From assembly GCA_963693365.1 (NCBI GenBank), contig CAVNZM010000015.1, positions 5,828,001 through 5,892,000 on the forward strand: a DNA stretch of 64,000 nucleotides. Reading direction: 5' to 3'. This stretch comes from Amoebidium appalachense (lineage: Eukaryota > Ichthyosporea). Each line of letters begins with the position of its first letter. The first letter of the stretch is position 1. Both the position numbers and the translations under genes were made by a program. The notes under the pieces were generated by a model. That model saw nothing but the letters and a program-made list of their open reading frames with translations. It ran no database searches and was not told the DNA's origin. This document shows, piece after piece, positions 9,077 through 21,643 of this stretch.

Positions 9077-10108
9077 TTGGCCCCCCACTTTGCTCCGGCC
9101 GAGCTGCTTCGAGCCACCACTACCCTGCAGGAATGCCAGGCCCTGAGTCTCAACCTCGACTCTCGGGCCTTTTACTCCCGGGTGCAAAAAGTGTTCATCG
9201 ATTTCTGTGTGGCATCTCGGCTGCAATCCTCCTCCGGGTCCTCCCTCCCGGCCTCCCCACACACCGTGCAACTTTTTCTCGCCTGGTGTGCCCAACGAGG
9301 GGTACAGGCCTCTTCCTTAACCGGCTACAATTCGGCCATCACCAGGCTCCACCTCGACATGGGCCTCCCTGCTCCCTACCCCCACGACAAGTCTCTGGCC
9401 TGGTTCCTACGGGGGGTAGGCCGATGGCAGCTTTCTCACAACATCCGACCCCGCTCATCCACCAGGGAACCCCTCCTCCCCTCCCACCTCCACCTACTCC
9501 ACGGCCAGTGCCCCACCAAAGCCTCCTCGGCCAATCTCCGGCTATGGACGGCCCTCATCGTCGGTTTCTGTGGTCTCCTCCGTTCAGGGGAATTTACCTC
9601 CAAGACCCTGACTTCTTTCGACCCGTCCCGTCACGTTAAACGGAAGGACGTGACCTTCAGCTACACCCCCACCGGTACTTTGTCCCATGCCACCCTCCAC
9701 CTGCCAACCTCTAAGACGGATGTACAGGCCCGAGGTGTCAACGTCACCCTAGCTGCCCTGCCCCTCACCCACTTCTCCCCAGCCCATCTCCTCCGGCAGT
9801 TCCTGGATACAACGTCCGGTCAACCCGACGACCCCCTCTTCAGTCTCGGTGGCATCCCCTACACCAAGAGTGCTTTCTCTGCCGATTTCCGTGCCCTCCT
9901 CTCCCGGGCAGGCCTCTCACCCTCCCGGTTTGCCGGACACAGCCTCCGCATCGGGGGGGCCACAGCACTGGCTGAGGCCGGGGTCGACGACTCCCGGATC
10001 AAACAACTCGGCCGGTGGTCCTCCGACTGCTTCCTGATCTATACCCGACTTCGTCCGGCCTCCATTGCTGCCACCACCACACGTGTATTCGCCTCTATTC
10101 TTAAGTGA
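9077..10108 (+). CDS. PAT-B tyrosine recombinase
   Basis: A 343-residue frame opening with a TTG codon (LAPHFAPAEL) and no upstream ATG, so expression probably uses the 3' splice site at 9053. The frame in fact extends upstream to 9054. The N-terminal half is the probable DNA-arm binding domain. The catalytic residues are Arg in LLRSGEF (about 169), HSLR (His about 288, Arg about 291), Trp in LGRWSS (about 314) and the nucleophile Tyr in IYTRL (about 322). This enzyme would integrate a circular cDNA without target-site duplication. Compared with the other copies, six bases (two codons) are missing just upstream, before AGATTGG. It ends TGA before B1. Confidence 0.93.
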   Translation: MAPHFAPAELLRATTTLQECQALSLNLDSRAFYSRVQKVFIDFCVASRLQSSSGSSLPASPHTVQLFLAWCAQRGVQASSLTGYNSAITRLHLDMGLPAPYPHDKSLAWFLRGVGRWQLSHNIRPRSSTREPLLPSHLHLLHGQCPTKASSANLRLWTALIVGFCGLLRSGEFTSKTLTSFDPSRHVKRKDVTFSYTPTGTLSHATLHLPTSKTDVQARGVNVTLAALPLTHFSPAHLLRQFLDTTSGQPDDPLFSLGGIPYTKSAFSADFRALLSRAGLSPSRFAGHSLRIGGATALAEAGVDDSRIKQLGRWSSDCFLIYTRLRPASIAATTTRVFASILK

Positions 10109-10137
10109 AACCTTTGGAGCAAGCATACTGCTCTCGT

Positions 10138-10797
10138 GCCGTGGTTTACAACCATTGCAGGTTCACTGTCGTCCAAGGGGATGTCCCCCTAGAGGCAACA
10201 CACGTCCCGGAGTAGTTTTTCATAGAGGTTTTATTTGTGGAAATTATTGACATAAATATTTTTCTGGGTAAACACGTAGGATGGGTGTTCGATACCAACA
10301 TAACCATGTAGGCTTCATTTCGTGTTTTAGCAGTTAGCGGTTGGCTGCCCGCACACGGGCACCTATTAGCCAGTCAAAACATCAGATACCACAGATCACT
10401 AGACCGAGTTATGATTGGCTCGGATCAGATTTCACATATCACTAGATCGATTTTTGATTGGTTCAGATCGGTAGGCTTAGGTATATAAGCACGACAGTTT
10501 TTAGCAGATCAGCAAGCTACAAACACATCTTCTGTGTTTAGCATCCACAGCCTTACAGCTATATATTCCTTTTCACCCACCCACCTACACCCACACACAA
10601 CCCCCATTGATCCACACATACGTGCTGTTTTTTCACGGGGCGAAGCCTTCCCCCGTTTTTTTGGGCACATGGACCTCACGGATCAATAAATTGATGACTG
10701 GGGGCTTGCCGTGGTTTACAACCATTGCAGGTTCACTTTCGTCCAAGGGGATGTCCCCCTAGAGGCAACACACGTCCCGGAGTAGTTTTTCATAGAC
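10138..10797 (+). repeat. PAT-B 3' split repeats B1-A2-internal-B2
   Basis: B1 (10138-10226) and B2 (10709-10797) share the sequence from GCCGTGGTTTACAACC to GTAGTTTTTCATAG and contain a GGGGATGTCCCC hairpin. A2 (10227-10577) repeats A1. The internal piece holds ATCAATAAATTGAT (10682-10695), a palindrome that embeds an AATAAA signal and probably ends the genomic transcript. A full-length RNA would run from the TATA in A1 to this signal. Confidence 0.85.
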
Positions 10798-10864
10798 ACG
10801 GAACTTTCTGCTCGAGTCCGTTTTCTACGTTTACCTAGAAAAGAAGTCTTTATATTCACCAAGC

Positions 10865-12545
10865 ATGCCGCGTTATTCCCCCCTTCCTGTAGCAGAGAAT
10901 GCAATCAGTGATCCTGTAGTGTTATTTTACTCCCAGGACATAGCGCCCGAAAGCGATGTAGGATTTCCAAAGAACCGTGTCATCAGGGGAGATGAGGCCT
11001 TCACGCAGTTTGATTTGGTCGAAGTAAGGGTTATGGGGGAAGCAGGGCCACACTATGCCATCATTTGTAAGTTCGTGCAAGCAGAAAATGGCGAGGTCAA
11101 AGCAGAAGTCTCATGGGTTCTTACGAAAAGCCAGGTTCAGAGATATTTTTTTGTCTTTGCAACCACCAATTCTAATGCAGGTGCACACGACCGCACAGTG
11201 CACCTGCCCAACAAGCTTTATCTTAGTGATTTAAAAGACGTCATAGACGTTAACGCAATAGAGAAACGGGCATACAGCGGCCAGCTGGTTCATCACGATT
11301 ACCGCACAGGTGATGGACAGCCCTTTTATCGGTCGTTAGCGCGCGTGCACAGCGCGCCCAAGGACCGGCTGCTTGTGCCGGTCAGGAAGGCCCCTCCCTT
11401 GAATTTGTAAGTGATGCTTGTCGGGATGCTTTTGTTTGTTGGTGGCTTATCAGCTGAAATCCCCTTGTTGTGCACAGTTTCCGTTTTCTGGGACTGTCAG
11501 CAGCAGCTGGGGACGTATGGCTGCATCTTTGGCCGGTGCTGCAGCTGTACCTCTTGCAGATGTAGGTTACACAAGCATCTGCTTTGTTTTCACAACTGCA
11601 TTTTTGTTGCATTGAGCATGCCGTCCTTTTTCCTCAATCTAACTTTTTGTTCTTACAAAGATGGTGTAAAGATGTGGCTTCCTCTCCCACATAGATGAAC
11701 GTTACATAAGGCACGTAATTGAAGGTATTTTTCAAGTGTGCTTAATAGGTTTGATAAGAAAGCCTCGTTGTCAATGATACTACAACAGTAAGTAGTATAG
11801 AGATAATGATGGTGATACGTTTTTCCAGCTTCCACAGTGCGGTGCAGACCTACCGTCTAAACCTCAACAGGGCCTGGATCAGCAGCACCTACATCATTCC
11901 GCTGCGCCAGTTTGCAGCCATGGTTGTTCGACAACTCCCTGGGGCTGTCACAACGCTCGCGCCGGTTAAGCGCCGGCTCAAGGTATCACCCTTCCCCCCT
12001 CCCCCTTTCCCCCAAACCTTCTCCTCATCCACCACAGATCCTCTTCCATCCCTTCCACCTTCCTGTCTCCCTCTCCCCTTCTCTCTAACTTGAAGCTGCT
12101 GTGGCGTAGAAAATCTTGTTTACTTTGACACGTGTATACACAGTTATTGCCGGGCTGATGCTGTGGTGCAAGTAACAGGCGATTTACCACAGGGAAACTC
12201 TCTCTCCCCCCCTACCCCCCCCCCCCCCCCCCCCCCCCACCACACACGCACCCCCCCCCCCCCCCTGGCTCCTCGCTCTTTCCTCTGCAGGTGCGCATCA
12301 CATCTGTGAAGCAGATGACTGCACTGCTGGGGGAGGACTGGGAGAAGCACCGGGGGCGGTATGGCGGTGGTAGGACTGTAGGGTTGCGCGCAAATGCTTT
12401 TCTGATTTATTGCCTTGATTCTCAAAAAATGACTTTAAGATTCAATCATTGGGTAGTTTATAACAACAATGATGTAGCTCTTTACGAAATCCTCTTTAAA
12501 AAAGAGATAAACCCAGGAGCAGGCCCGGTGCCTTTGACTCCTTAG
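10865..12545 (+). CDS. Three-exon gene with probable BAH domain
   Basis: Exons: 10865-11406 (ATG in AGCATGCC; donor TT|GTAAGT), 11829-11982 (acceptor TTTTTCCAG; donor AAG|GTATCA) and 12291-12545 (acceptor TCTGCAG; stop TAG). Phases 2/1 and 0/0 join cleanly to about 316 residues. Exon 1 resembles a BAH module: a beta-rich start (FDLVEVRVMG...HYAIICKFV), a central WVLTK segment, then NKLYLSDLKDVIDVNAIEK, close to the usual 'NELFLS..EDVIPV..I' pattern. BAH domains bind nucleosomes or modified histones. Exons 2 and 3 are not recognised. An AATAAA lies at 12560-12565. Only 67 bp separate the ATG from PAT-B, whose A2 promoter points at it. The BAH call is by eye. Confidence 0.6.
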
Positions 12546-12559
12546 AGTTGGGGGTGTGC

Positions 12560-12565
12560 AATAAA
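12560..12565 (+). terminator. AATAAA signal of the BAH-like gene
   Basis: AATAAA starts 15 bp after the TAG of the three-exon gene. A second plus-strand AATAAA is at 13800-13805. Confidence 0.55.
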
Positions 12566-13824
<1,259 letters not shown>

Positions 13825-13830
13825 TTTATT
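13825..13830 (-). terminator. AATAAA signal of the minus-strand transposase-like gene
   Basis: TTTATT on plus, i.e. AATAAA on minus, 60 bp after the TGA at 13890-13892. Confidence 0.6.
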
Positions 13831-13889
13831 TTTCTTAAAAAAAAAAAAAAAAGGAAAAAAAAAAGAGGAAAGCCGGCCAGCCAGTGGCC

Positions 13890-16571
13890 TCACTCTTCGA
13901 GCTCATCCCCCGAGTCGGAGGACTCATCTCCCTGGCGCGGGTCGAGTTCCTCCTCCGGATCCGGGCCGGGCTGAAAAGCATCCTGCCCAAGATCCCGATC
14001 TGAGTGTGGTGCTGGGCGGGGCTGCCCGTTCCTTGCCAGCTCCGCCATTATTTCGTCGTAGCGCGTTCTGAAGTAGTCAACGTGCCTGAAAGCAAACGCC
14101 ACAGACAACCGCCTCATCACCTGACCAGCTTCGCTCGCCTGGACGCCAATCCTGCCACGCCCAGCTGCGCCGCTGAGTGTCGTATTTCCATGCAGCCTGT
14201 TGCAGTCACTGTTTGATGGGTCGGGTCAGTGGAATCGACCCGAATAAAAAGGAATCCAATGTTTGACCGCTGATCAGTCCGAACGTACGTCTCCGTGACA
14301 AACTTCACACACGAAAAAATTTGTCCAATTGTTTTTTGTCCTTTCAAACATAGGTACCCATTCACAAAGCTTTACGTTGGCAACACGGTCAGTACGTGTG
14401 AGAGTTAAGACATGAGTATGTGCGCACAGCAGTGCAGAATGAGAGGCACGCAAAGAAAAAAGTAACGGGTGTGTTTGCGTAATAAGTGGAGGGGGCTGTG
14501 GAATTGCTCGTCTCAAGTGTTTTTATGCTAAAGGATGATTTTACCTGTGTAGACCCTCGTGCGCCGTAGTAGAGAACGCAGCGAAGCCTGTGACTATACC
14601 GTGCGGATCTTTTCGGCAAATCAGGTAACCACCGTGGGCAGCCAGCAGATGTACGTAGTAGGGCAGGGTTGCATGCTTGGTTCCAAAGTCCAGGAGCAGG
14701 ACGTAGTAAAGTTCCTGTTTTGGTTTAGCATGGTTACAAGCTTTTTTTACGGAAAGCATTAGCGTTTAAGGTACACGCTTTTCGTTGGCATAGAGTTAGG
14801 ATAGAGGCCGAGGCATTTCTCACGCAACAGTGGTCACGCCTGGCTTGCCTACACACAGAATATTTTCTCCCGAGGCTCTCTCCCTCCATCTTGCCCGCCC
14901 CCCCCCCCCCCCAAAAAAAAAAAAAAAAAAAAGAAAGAAAGGAAAAAAACCCGTCTTCCCCTGCTCCTTCCCTCCTCTTCTTTCCCTGCCCCCTCCTCCC
15001 TCTCGTGTGCCATGTTCATGTTGCAACCGTTGAGAAAAGGTCAATTCAACACTCTTGACACCACGCATTTCAGGTCCCACAGTTGTATCCCTTCTAATTC
15101 TAACAGATTCTTGCCTGTAAGCTTTGTTGAACTTCTAATACATAAGGACTTACGTGACATAGGCACTCACCAGCTTTTTGCACAGAAAGGGGAAACTCTG
15201 GACATCCTCGAGTGTCAAGCAGTTGGACCCCGGCTCGTTCTGTGCCGAAGGGACCGGCATGCCATCATCCGTCCACTGGTCCGGTTCGGTCTTCCTGAGG
15301 ATGTCAAGCACCTGTAGGTACACCTTTTTTTTTTTTTTTTTTTTTTTTTCCCCGTTCTGTGTGTTTTGTTTTGTTTTGTTTTTGGATGCAGAGCACTAAC
15401 ACTTCCCCGAGGCTTTGAAATGAATCGTTGCCTTTTCCGCCCCCTTTTGTGTAGGGAGGCTGGTAGGAAGAATAGCGATCTAGTCATGGGGAATGAGGGC
15501 TCAGTGTATGCTGTTGTATGAGTGTGCGGGTGGTGGTGATGGTGGTGGTGATTTGTGGATATGTGTGTGGGTGGGTGGGGGGGGGAGGGGGGGGGGGGGG
15601 GGGGGGGGGGGGGATAAAGGTGTGTTCGGGGCCTGAACATGTAAGCACGTTTGCCATCTCTTTAAAATTTTATATATCACTAAGAAAAGTGACGGAGGCA
15701 GGGGAAAAAAAAAGAGATCAGAAAACTTACATTCCAAACATCAGGCACAGATATGTTCAGCTCGGGGTGGATCTCGTCATCTATCCCCTGGAGCAGCACA
15801 GCGACGCCGTTGTCTCGCAGGGCGTTGATGAGCTTGTGCGACTTGTCGCTGCCCAGTTTCAGCTTGTAGTGTGTCCCGCTGGTGTCGGGGTTTTCCTCAA
15901 TCTGCACACAGGTGAGTCCCCCCCCCCCCCCCCTCCCCCCCAAACACACACACACAAAAAAAAGAAGAAAGAAAGAAAGAAAAGAGAAGATGAAAAACAT
16001 CAACACGAACACACACACACACACAGACACACACAGACACACACACACACACCACCCTGCGCCGTAAACTCTGATGCATGGGTAAACTCACCCGAATGGG
16101 GACTTTGGCGTCGGCCATGTTTTTGTTGAACGCGTTGATCTTGGCTCTGCCGCCTGCAATGCATTTGGATTGCGTGCTACCCAGCAGTCCCTCACCCAGC
16201 CTGTCGCGCCAGTGTACCTCCCCACAGATGTTCTTTCTCTAGGGCAGTAGCTGGATGAGCGAGTGCTCTCCAGGTGGCCTGCAGTGAAGTTTTGGTTAGC
16301 TGGTGGGCATGTATGCCTAGATTTAGGCAATGCTATCTCACCTGTCATGGGTGAACTCTTGGTGCAGTCGTATCTTGGTGTGTAGCAGAAGGGTTTTTTT
16401 TCTGCCGTCCTTCCCACCAGTCTTGTAGGCAGTGTAGAGGTCCATGAGGTTTTTGGCATGGGGTTTGCTGACAACGAAATTAGGGGGAGTGCCCTTGCTT
16501 TTGCCGTGCTGCTGAGGCATCGTCACCTTGCCGAGCTCCTTGTTCTGGAACACCAACTCTTCGGTGAGAAA
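13890..16571 (-). CDS. Exons 10-16 of the transposase-like gene, with in-frame TAG
   Basis: Exon 10 (16571-16342) has a G-rich acceptor (GGGAAG) and is the least certain boundary. Exon 11 (16278-16092) contains TAG at 16239-16241 after EHSLIQLLP, but the frame continues sensibly (GEVHWRDRLGEGLLGS). Exons 12-14 are clean; exon 14 holds LPYYVHLLAAHGGYL and FSTTAHEGLH. Exon 15 has two possible donors, GTACGT at 14288 or GTGATG at 14120. The second leaves a 35-nt intron before exon 16, which encodes an acidic tail and ends TGA. All phases agree with either choice. Confidence 0.55.
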
Positions 16572-16834
16572 CTTCCCCCCCCCCCCCCCCCCCATCCGCC
16601 TTTCACCCCACAAATGCATGCTCGTGTTCTATGGAGTTCTTAGTCCGTGTTGGATTTCATGTTTTTATTATCGCATTCTGACCCCCTCTCCCCCAGGTCC
16701 TTTGTGTTGGCGCGTGATTCCACCCCCACCTGCTCTCTTCGTTTGTTTGTGCACTGGGTCAGGGGCGTCTCTGTTCCACTTTTTGCTTTGATTAAACCAC
16801 AATATTCCAGTAATTTCTACAAGCATCTACCTAC

Positions 16835-17315
16835 CAATTTATCGTCGAGGACCATGCTTCCGTCACTTGTGCGTGTTCCGTTAATCCATAGCAGATGCTC
16901 GGGTGGGCAATCAGGTGATATTGTGTCCAGGAGACTTTGCATTGTGACGGGCTTGTCCGAGACAAACACACGTAGAGGCTTCTTTCTGCGAGCATCTTCT
17001 TTGGTAATTCCGCAACAGGGGCAGAACTTGCTGTAGGAAAGCACGTTATATCATTGTGTGAAGTGGTGAACGACACAGACAAAAAATAGGAGTACGTACC
17101 TGGTATTCACACCCAAATCTTTGCACCTGCAGATGCCCAAGAAGTTCCACTGACTAAGCAGGTCCCCCCCCAACACAGTGACGACCTTGATGACTGCTTT
17201 GCCTGGCACCACAATGGGCTTGTCGTTCTCGACGTCCAACAGCTCCTTGAGCAGCCCGGTGTCAAGCAGCCCCCTCTTCATGTTCTGATGACGTTGAGGT
17301 CAGTTTTGTATCCCC

Positions 17316-17346
<31 letters not shown>

Positions 17347-17417
17347 ACAATCTCTCTCTCCCCGTGTCACCATTTATACTCATGCACACGTGTTCACTCA
17401 CCCACTCAATCACCTAC

Positions 17418-17486
<69 letters not shown>

Positions 17487-17655
17487 ACACACCTGATGAC
17501 GTTGAGGTCAGTTTTGTATTCTTCCCCCCCCCCCCCCCCCCCCCCCCTCTCCCCCCCCCCCCCCCCCCCCCCCCCCACACACACAATGTCTCTCTCCCGG
17601 TGTCACCATTTATACTCATGCAAACGCATTCATTCACCCACTCAATCACCTACGA

Positions 17656-17739
<84 letters not shown>

Positions 17740-17749
17740 ATACACACAG

Positions 17750-17781
<32 letters not shown>

Positions 17782-18331
17782 GCATACACACACAAATAGG
17801 CATTACGTACTGTATGATCGTCGTCACCTTTCCAATAAGCAAAGGGGTAGCAGTCCCTTGAACTCTTGGTGTTGTACAGGCCCTTGATAATAAATCTGTG
17901 TGGTTACAAGAGCTGTTAGCTGAGTATGACACTTATAAAATTTATATCAATCCTGGAGTAGCATTATACACACCTGAGAATGGCTGAGGCGTACTTGCGT
18001 TTTGCATCTTTGTTGACTCGATGCCCGTCAATGCTGAGCACAGCCTCGATGATGTATACCGGTAGACCATCAATGAGTTGGTCGATCTGCATGTGAAGGA
18101 TGGCGCAAATGAGTAGATTGTTGGTGTGCAAGTATATCATAGTTTGTTTTACAGAACTGACCTTGTATGGGGCAAACACCTTCTCGTCAAAGTAGCTGTT
18201 CAGCGCCGCATTGGCAATGCCATCTGCCGAGATGTAGCCCCCGATGGCCGTGTCATTGTCGTCCTTGATTTCCCCGAGCCCAGAGGACATCACCACCGTC
18301 ATCATGTTCAGGAGATTCTGGTATGCCTCAC
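16835..18331 (-). CDS. Core exons 5-9 of the transposase-like gene
   Basis: Five exons join in phase: 18331-18162 (LLNMMTVVMSSG...DEKVFAPYK), 18086-17974 (IDQLIDGLPVYIIEAV...), 17895-17811 (GLYNTKSSRDCYPFAYW), 17284-17100 (GKAVIKVVTVLGGDLLSQW) and 17030-16835 (FCPCCGITKEDARRKKP... LLWINGTRTSDG). Donors include two GTACGT and one GTAGGT; acceptors are pyrimidine-rich with CAG. GGD followed about 25 residues later by CPCC resembles the 'GGDWKFL..(C)xxC' block of transposase-like proteins in many animals. No stop interrupts this part, unlike exons 1 and 11. Confidence 0.65.
17311..17780. repeat. Duplicated poly-C/(CA)n intron block
   Basis: Intron 7 of the transposase-like gene holds two similar units. 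Each starts TGATGACGTTGAGGTCAGTTTTGTAT (at about 17286 and 17494), followed by poly-C, TCTCTCTC..GTGTCACCATTTATAC and (CA)n. This is a tandem duplication that copied part of exon 8's border, so a spare acceptor is present at 17494. Confidence 0.8.
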
Positions 18332-18364
18332 CTGTTTTGCATTGCGTTAGCCTCTTGTCCCTCT

Positions 18365-19060
<696 letters not shown>

Positions 19061-19599
19061 ATGTTTCTATTTTACTGTGGCCGTCTGATATATAAATGCT
19101 TATGTGTTTTAGAATGCATGCACATGGGTTTGGTTAGAGTGTCTGAAGAAGCTGTGAATGGGTTGCTGTGGGCCTTACATATTCTCCATCTTAAGGGCAC
19201 TGTTCCTTCGGGTAGTATCTCACGGATGAAATCGGTCTGGCCATAAGTGATTGAACCAATTCGGCCCACTTGTAGGGATCACCGACTTCCTTCTTGATGT
19301 AGTCAAGATGGTCGGTGAACCACGGTTGTATCACGACATTCCGGTCTTCCTCAGCCATCGATTTGAGCATGGCCGTCATAAGCCGGAGCATTCTGAGGTC
19401 CTTGTCGGTTTTCGTTCCTAACCAACTTAATCTCATCTTATCTATCTGTTCCTGCAGTTTTGCTAGATCTCTTCGTGTCTGTTTCTTGATCGATTCCGGC
19501 TTAGTTTTTTTTTTTTTCCCCCGTTGTTAGGAATAATGTCACCGTCTGGATTGTCCTCGTCTGGAAAAACAGTTTCATGCATTTAGAAATGACTCAACA

Positions 19600-19683
19600 G
19601 GGTGTAAATTGTTCATACACACAAAAATGACTCTCCCTCCCTCTCTCTCCCTCCCTCCCTTTCTCTCTCTCTCTCTCCCTCCC

Positions 19684-19719
<36 letters not shown>

Positions 19720-19877
19720 ACAACAGGGTATTGGTGGTTGTTTTCTGCTATTTCTTTCTTTCTTTCTTTCTTTCTTTCTTTTTTTTTTTTTTTTTTTTTT
19801 TTTGTGGTTTGTTTGTTTGTTTTCTTTTTTTTTTTTTTTTGTTCGAAGGTGCCCGATGGTATTGGTGGTTGTTTTCT

Positions 19878-19914
<37 letters not shown>

Positions 19915-19958
19915 TGGTTTGTTTGTTTTCTTTTGTTTTTTTTTTTGTTCGAAGGTGC

Positions 19959-19997
<39 letters not shown>

Positions 19998-20000
19998 TCG
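19600..20000. repeat. Low-complexity block: (CCCT)n, poly-C, (TTTC)n, poly-T, poly-G
   Basis: Intron 3 of the minus-strand gene. GGTATTGGTGGTTGTTTTCT recurs at about 19729 and 19859, each followed by poly-T, (GTTT)n and GTTCGAAGGTGCCCG (about 19842 and 19946), a tandem duplication of about 110-130 bp. Confidence 0.85.
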
Positions 20001-20703
20001 TTCGTGCTTGGACACGTACCCGAGCTTGCATTTGCCGAGTACCTTTGCCCTGACCTTGTTTGGCCAGATCCCGGTGCACCTGTCACCAAGATATGTATTT
20101 CGTAAGTTCTTCTATATATGGATTTAAAAGTTTGTGTTGCTTGCCAATGATTGGCAGGTCCAGCCCGGCACACTATTCACGCTGTAGAGGAATCAGTGTA
20201 CAGAAAACTAAGATGGAACAAAAGAAGCGCCACCTTACATTCAAATCCGGAGGACTGATGTTTTTGGAAGACCAGTGCACTTGTATGTGTGCGTACTTTG
20301 TTGTGTATGTACTTGCATAGATCTGTTTATGACCATTCGGTAAGTAAGGATGCATGGCATGCGCATGTTTAGGTTTTATTTGTGGAAATTATTGACATAA
20401 ATATTTTTCTGGGTACACATAGGATGGGTGTCCGATATCAACAGGCTTTGTTTCATGTTTTAGCAGTTCGCGTTCGGCTGCCCGCATACGGGCACCTATT
20501 AGCCGATCAAAACATCAGATTCCACAGATCACTAGACCGAGTCTGATTGGCTCAGGATAAGATTTCACATAACACTAGATCGGTTTTGATTGGCTCAGTT
20601 CGGTAGCCGTAGGTATATAAGCACGACAGTTTTTAGCAGATCAGCAGGCAACAACACATCTTCTGTGTTTAGCACCTACAGCTTTACAGCTATATTTTCT
20701 TTT

Positions 20704-20995
20704 TTGTGGCTTCCCTGACCACCCCAGCGCGGCCTGCCCCATGTACCCCAAGCCCGGCTGTGGTCTTGACGGCTTTAAGCCGCCCCACAAGCCCGGTGGG
20801 GGTCAAACCCCTAACCGCCCTGGCCCGCAACCCGGCCCGGCAAAACCGGCCCGACCCGTGGATCTACCCGCGACGCACTGCAGGAATTTCCACATTAACG
20901 GTCGGTCCTGCGCTAAGCAGCCCTGCCCCTTCTCCCACGTGTGCCCGCTCTGCTCTGGCACACACCCCCGCAAAGACTGCAAACACAATGCCTAG
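20704..20995 (+). pseudogene. gag: PAT-C gag remnant (C-terminal zinc fingers only)
   Basis: The promoter leader runs straight into CTTCCCTGACCACCCC, within the first zinc knuckle of Gag, so about 290 N-terminal residues, the start codon and two knuckle cysteines are missing. The CCCH and last CCHC motifs remain and the frame ends at the normal TAG. The internal gag splice donor is lost too. Confidence 0.85.
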
Positions 20996-21389
20996 TCTAC
21001 GCGCACACCCACACACACAGCTAGAACATAGGGGTTAGGAGCTAGGACACACGAGTACAGGGAAACGGAGCTCGGGAGAACGGGCCCATAGGGCTGAGTA
21101 CAAAATTTCGCAGGCCAAACTACGGCGCCCGCGCGCGTCAAGAATAAATGTCCCTACACAAAGACGTTTATTCTGGCCACTGCACATAATTTTACTCCCC
21201 CCCCCCCATCCCACGAGCCTCCCCCCCCCCTTACACTCACCTAGCACTCCCTCCCCCCCCTTCTTCTACCTCTGTGTCCGCCCACACCCCCGCGTGCTCG
21301 GGCACATTCCCCTGCACAGGGCCCCGCTGCCCTCCCTGCCAACCTTCACTCGGGCCCAGCTGCCCTACCCTAACCCCCCCGGGGCCCTG

Positions 21390-21427
<38 letters not shown>

Positions 21428-21643
21428 CTGCCGGGATCTCCCCGAGGGTGCCCCACCCTTGCTAACCACCCCTTCCCCCGAGGCTCAGACCCGGAGGCCC
21501 GCCCGCTGCCCCAGCACCGCATTGACACCTCCCGCCTCCGGGAACTGCTGGCCTCCTACCCAGACCAATCATTCGCCGCACAACGCCTCCACGATGTCGA
21601 ATTCGGTGTCGACATCGGCTATCGCGGCCCCTCCACCTCTCGG

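Larger units (their letters stand above)
5329..10797 (+). mobile_element. PAT-B: near-complete PAT-like tyrosine-recombinase retrotransposon
   Basis: Order: A1 (5329 to about 5690), gag-like ORF, RT/RNase H, tyrosine recombinase, B1 (10138-10226), A2 (10227-10577), an internal piece with a poly(A) signal (10578-10708) and B2 (10709-10797). A1 equals A2 and B1 equals B2, which is the split direct repeat layout of PAT and Ngaro elements rather than the inverted repeats of DIRS1. No methyltransferase ORF is seen. All three ORFs are uninterrupted, making this the best candidate for an autonomous copy. The left flank is the Plavaka fragment. The right flank is 67 bp of DNA and then the start codon of the BAH-like gene. 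Confidence 0.93.

Noticed and set aside
5329-10797. Classic DIRS1 or an LTR retrotransposon
   Set aside because: There are no inverted termini or internal complementary region, no methyltransferase and no DDE integrase or protease; the split direct repeats and tyrosine recombinase fit PAT/Ngaro type elements.
20020-20111. P-loop-like sequence LVTGAPGSGQT on the minus strand
   Set aside because: The key Lys is replaced by Gln, the frame is not the one that joins neighbouring exons, and the supported exon uses another frame.
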